Assembly (NCBI GenBank): GCA_023430705.1
Contig: JAEYZJ010000233.1
Location: 1 to 5,364, forward strand
Direction: 5' to 3'
Source of the DNA: Pseudomonadota bacterium
GTDB lineage: Bacteria; Pseudomonadota; Alphaproteobacteria; Rhizobiales; Devosiaceae
DNA: 5,364 bases
The position numbers were made by a program, and so were the translations under genes. The notes beneath the pieces were generated by a model. The model searched no databases. It worked only from the letters and a program-made list of their open reading frames with translations, and had not been told where the DNA came from. Numbering within the stretch: the first letter of the stretch is position 1; each line of letters starts with the position of its first letter. This document shows positions 5,364 to 5,364 of the stretch, piece by piece.

Positions 5364-5364
5364 T

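Noticed and set aside
5323..5364. Glycine riboswitch or promoter directly upstream of gcvH
   Set aside because: This stretch is the coding end of gcvT, leaving no room for an aptamer; such an element would be upstream of gcvT.

Overview
This window looks like an ordinary stretch of chromosome from a GC-rich proteobacterium, most likely an alphaproteobacterium and perhaps a member of the Sphingomonadales. Three things suggest this: strong third-position G/C use, a glycine decarboxylase split into GcvPA and GcvPB whose sequences look alphaproteobacterial, and a GcvT tail of the -PFVPHRY- type. The taxonomic call is inference from recognised protein style, not from a search.

Layout, left to right. 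(1) Positions 1-264 (+) hold the C-terminal end of an EAL-domain protein (cyclic-di-GMP phosphodiesterase family); its start lies outside the window. (2) Positions 265-444 are a non-coding gap between two converging genes, with a GC-rich hairpin just after the EAL gene. (3) Positions 445-1008 (-) encode a small membrane methyltransferase of the isoprenylcysteine carboxyl methyltransferase type. (4) Positions 1009-1198 are a divergent control region with an AT-rich patch, an extended -10 promoter candidate, a perfect 13-bp palindrome and a small hairpin. (5) Positions 1199-2059 (+) encode a complete alpha/beta hydrolase with an intact catalytic triad. (6) From 2063 to the right edge, all on the minus strand, lies the glycine cleavage operon, transcribed in the order gcvT (only its last 14 codons, found here by reading the edge) - gcvH - gcvPA - gcvPB.

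The glycine cleavage genes form one functional unit. GcvPA and GcvPB together make the PLP-dependent glycine decarboxylase (P protein), GcvH carries the lipoyl arm, and GcvT transfers the methylene group to tetrahydrofolate. The junctions are very tight: a 4-base ATGA overlap for gcvT/gcvH, a 9-base gap for gcvH/gcvPA, and a 1-base TGATG overlap for gcvPA/gcvPB. This predicts one transcript with coupled translation. The operon's promoter, and any glycine riboswitch, would lie upstream of gcvT and so outside the window. The dihydrolipoyl dehydrogenase (L protein) is not in the window.

The hydrolase and gcvPB converge with only three bases between their stop codons. I found no RNA gene, insertion sequence, CRISPR array, phage gene or defence system, and nothing that supports a previously undescribed system. 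The points most worth a second look are the altered K-I-D motif in the EAL remnant, the promoter and operator candidates between the divergent genes, and the three-base convergent junction.
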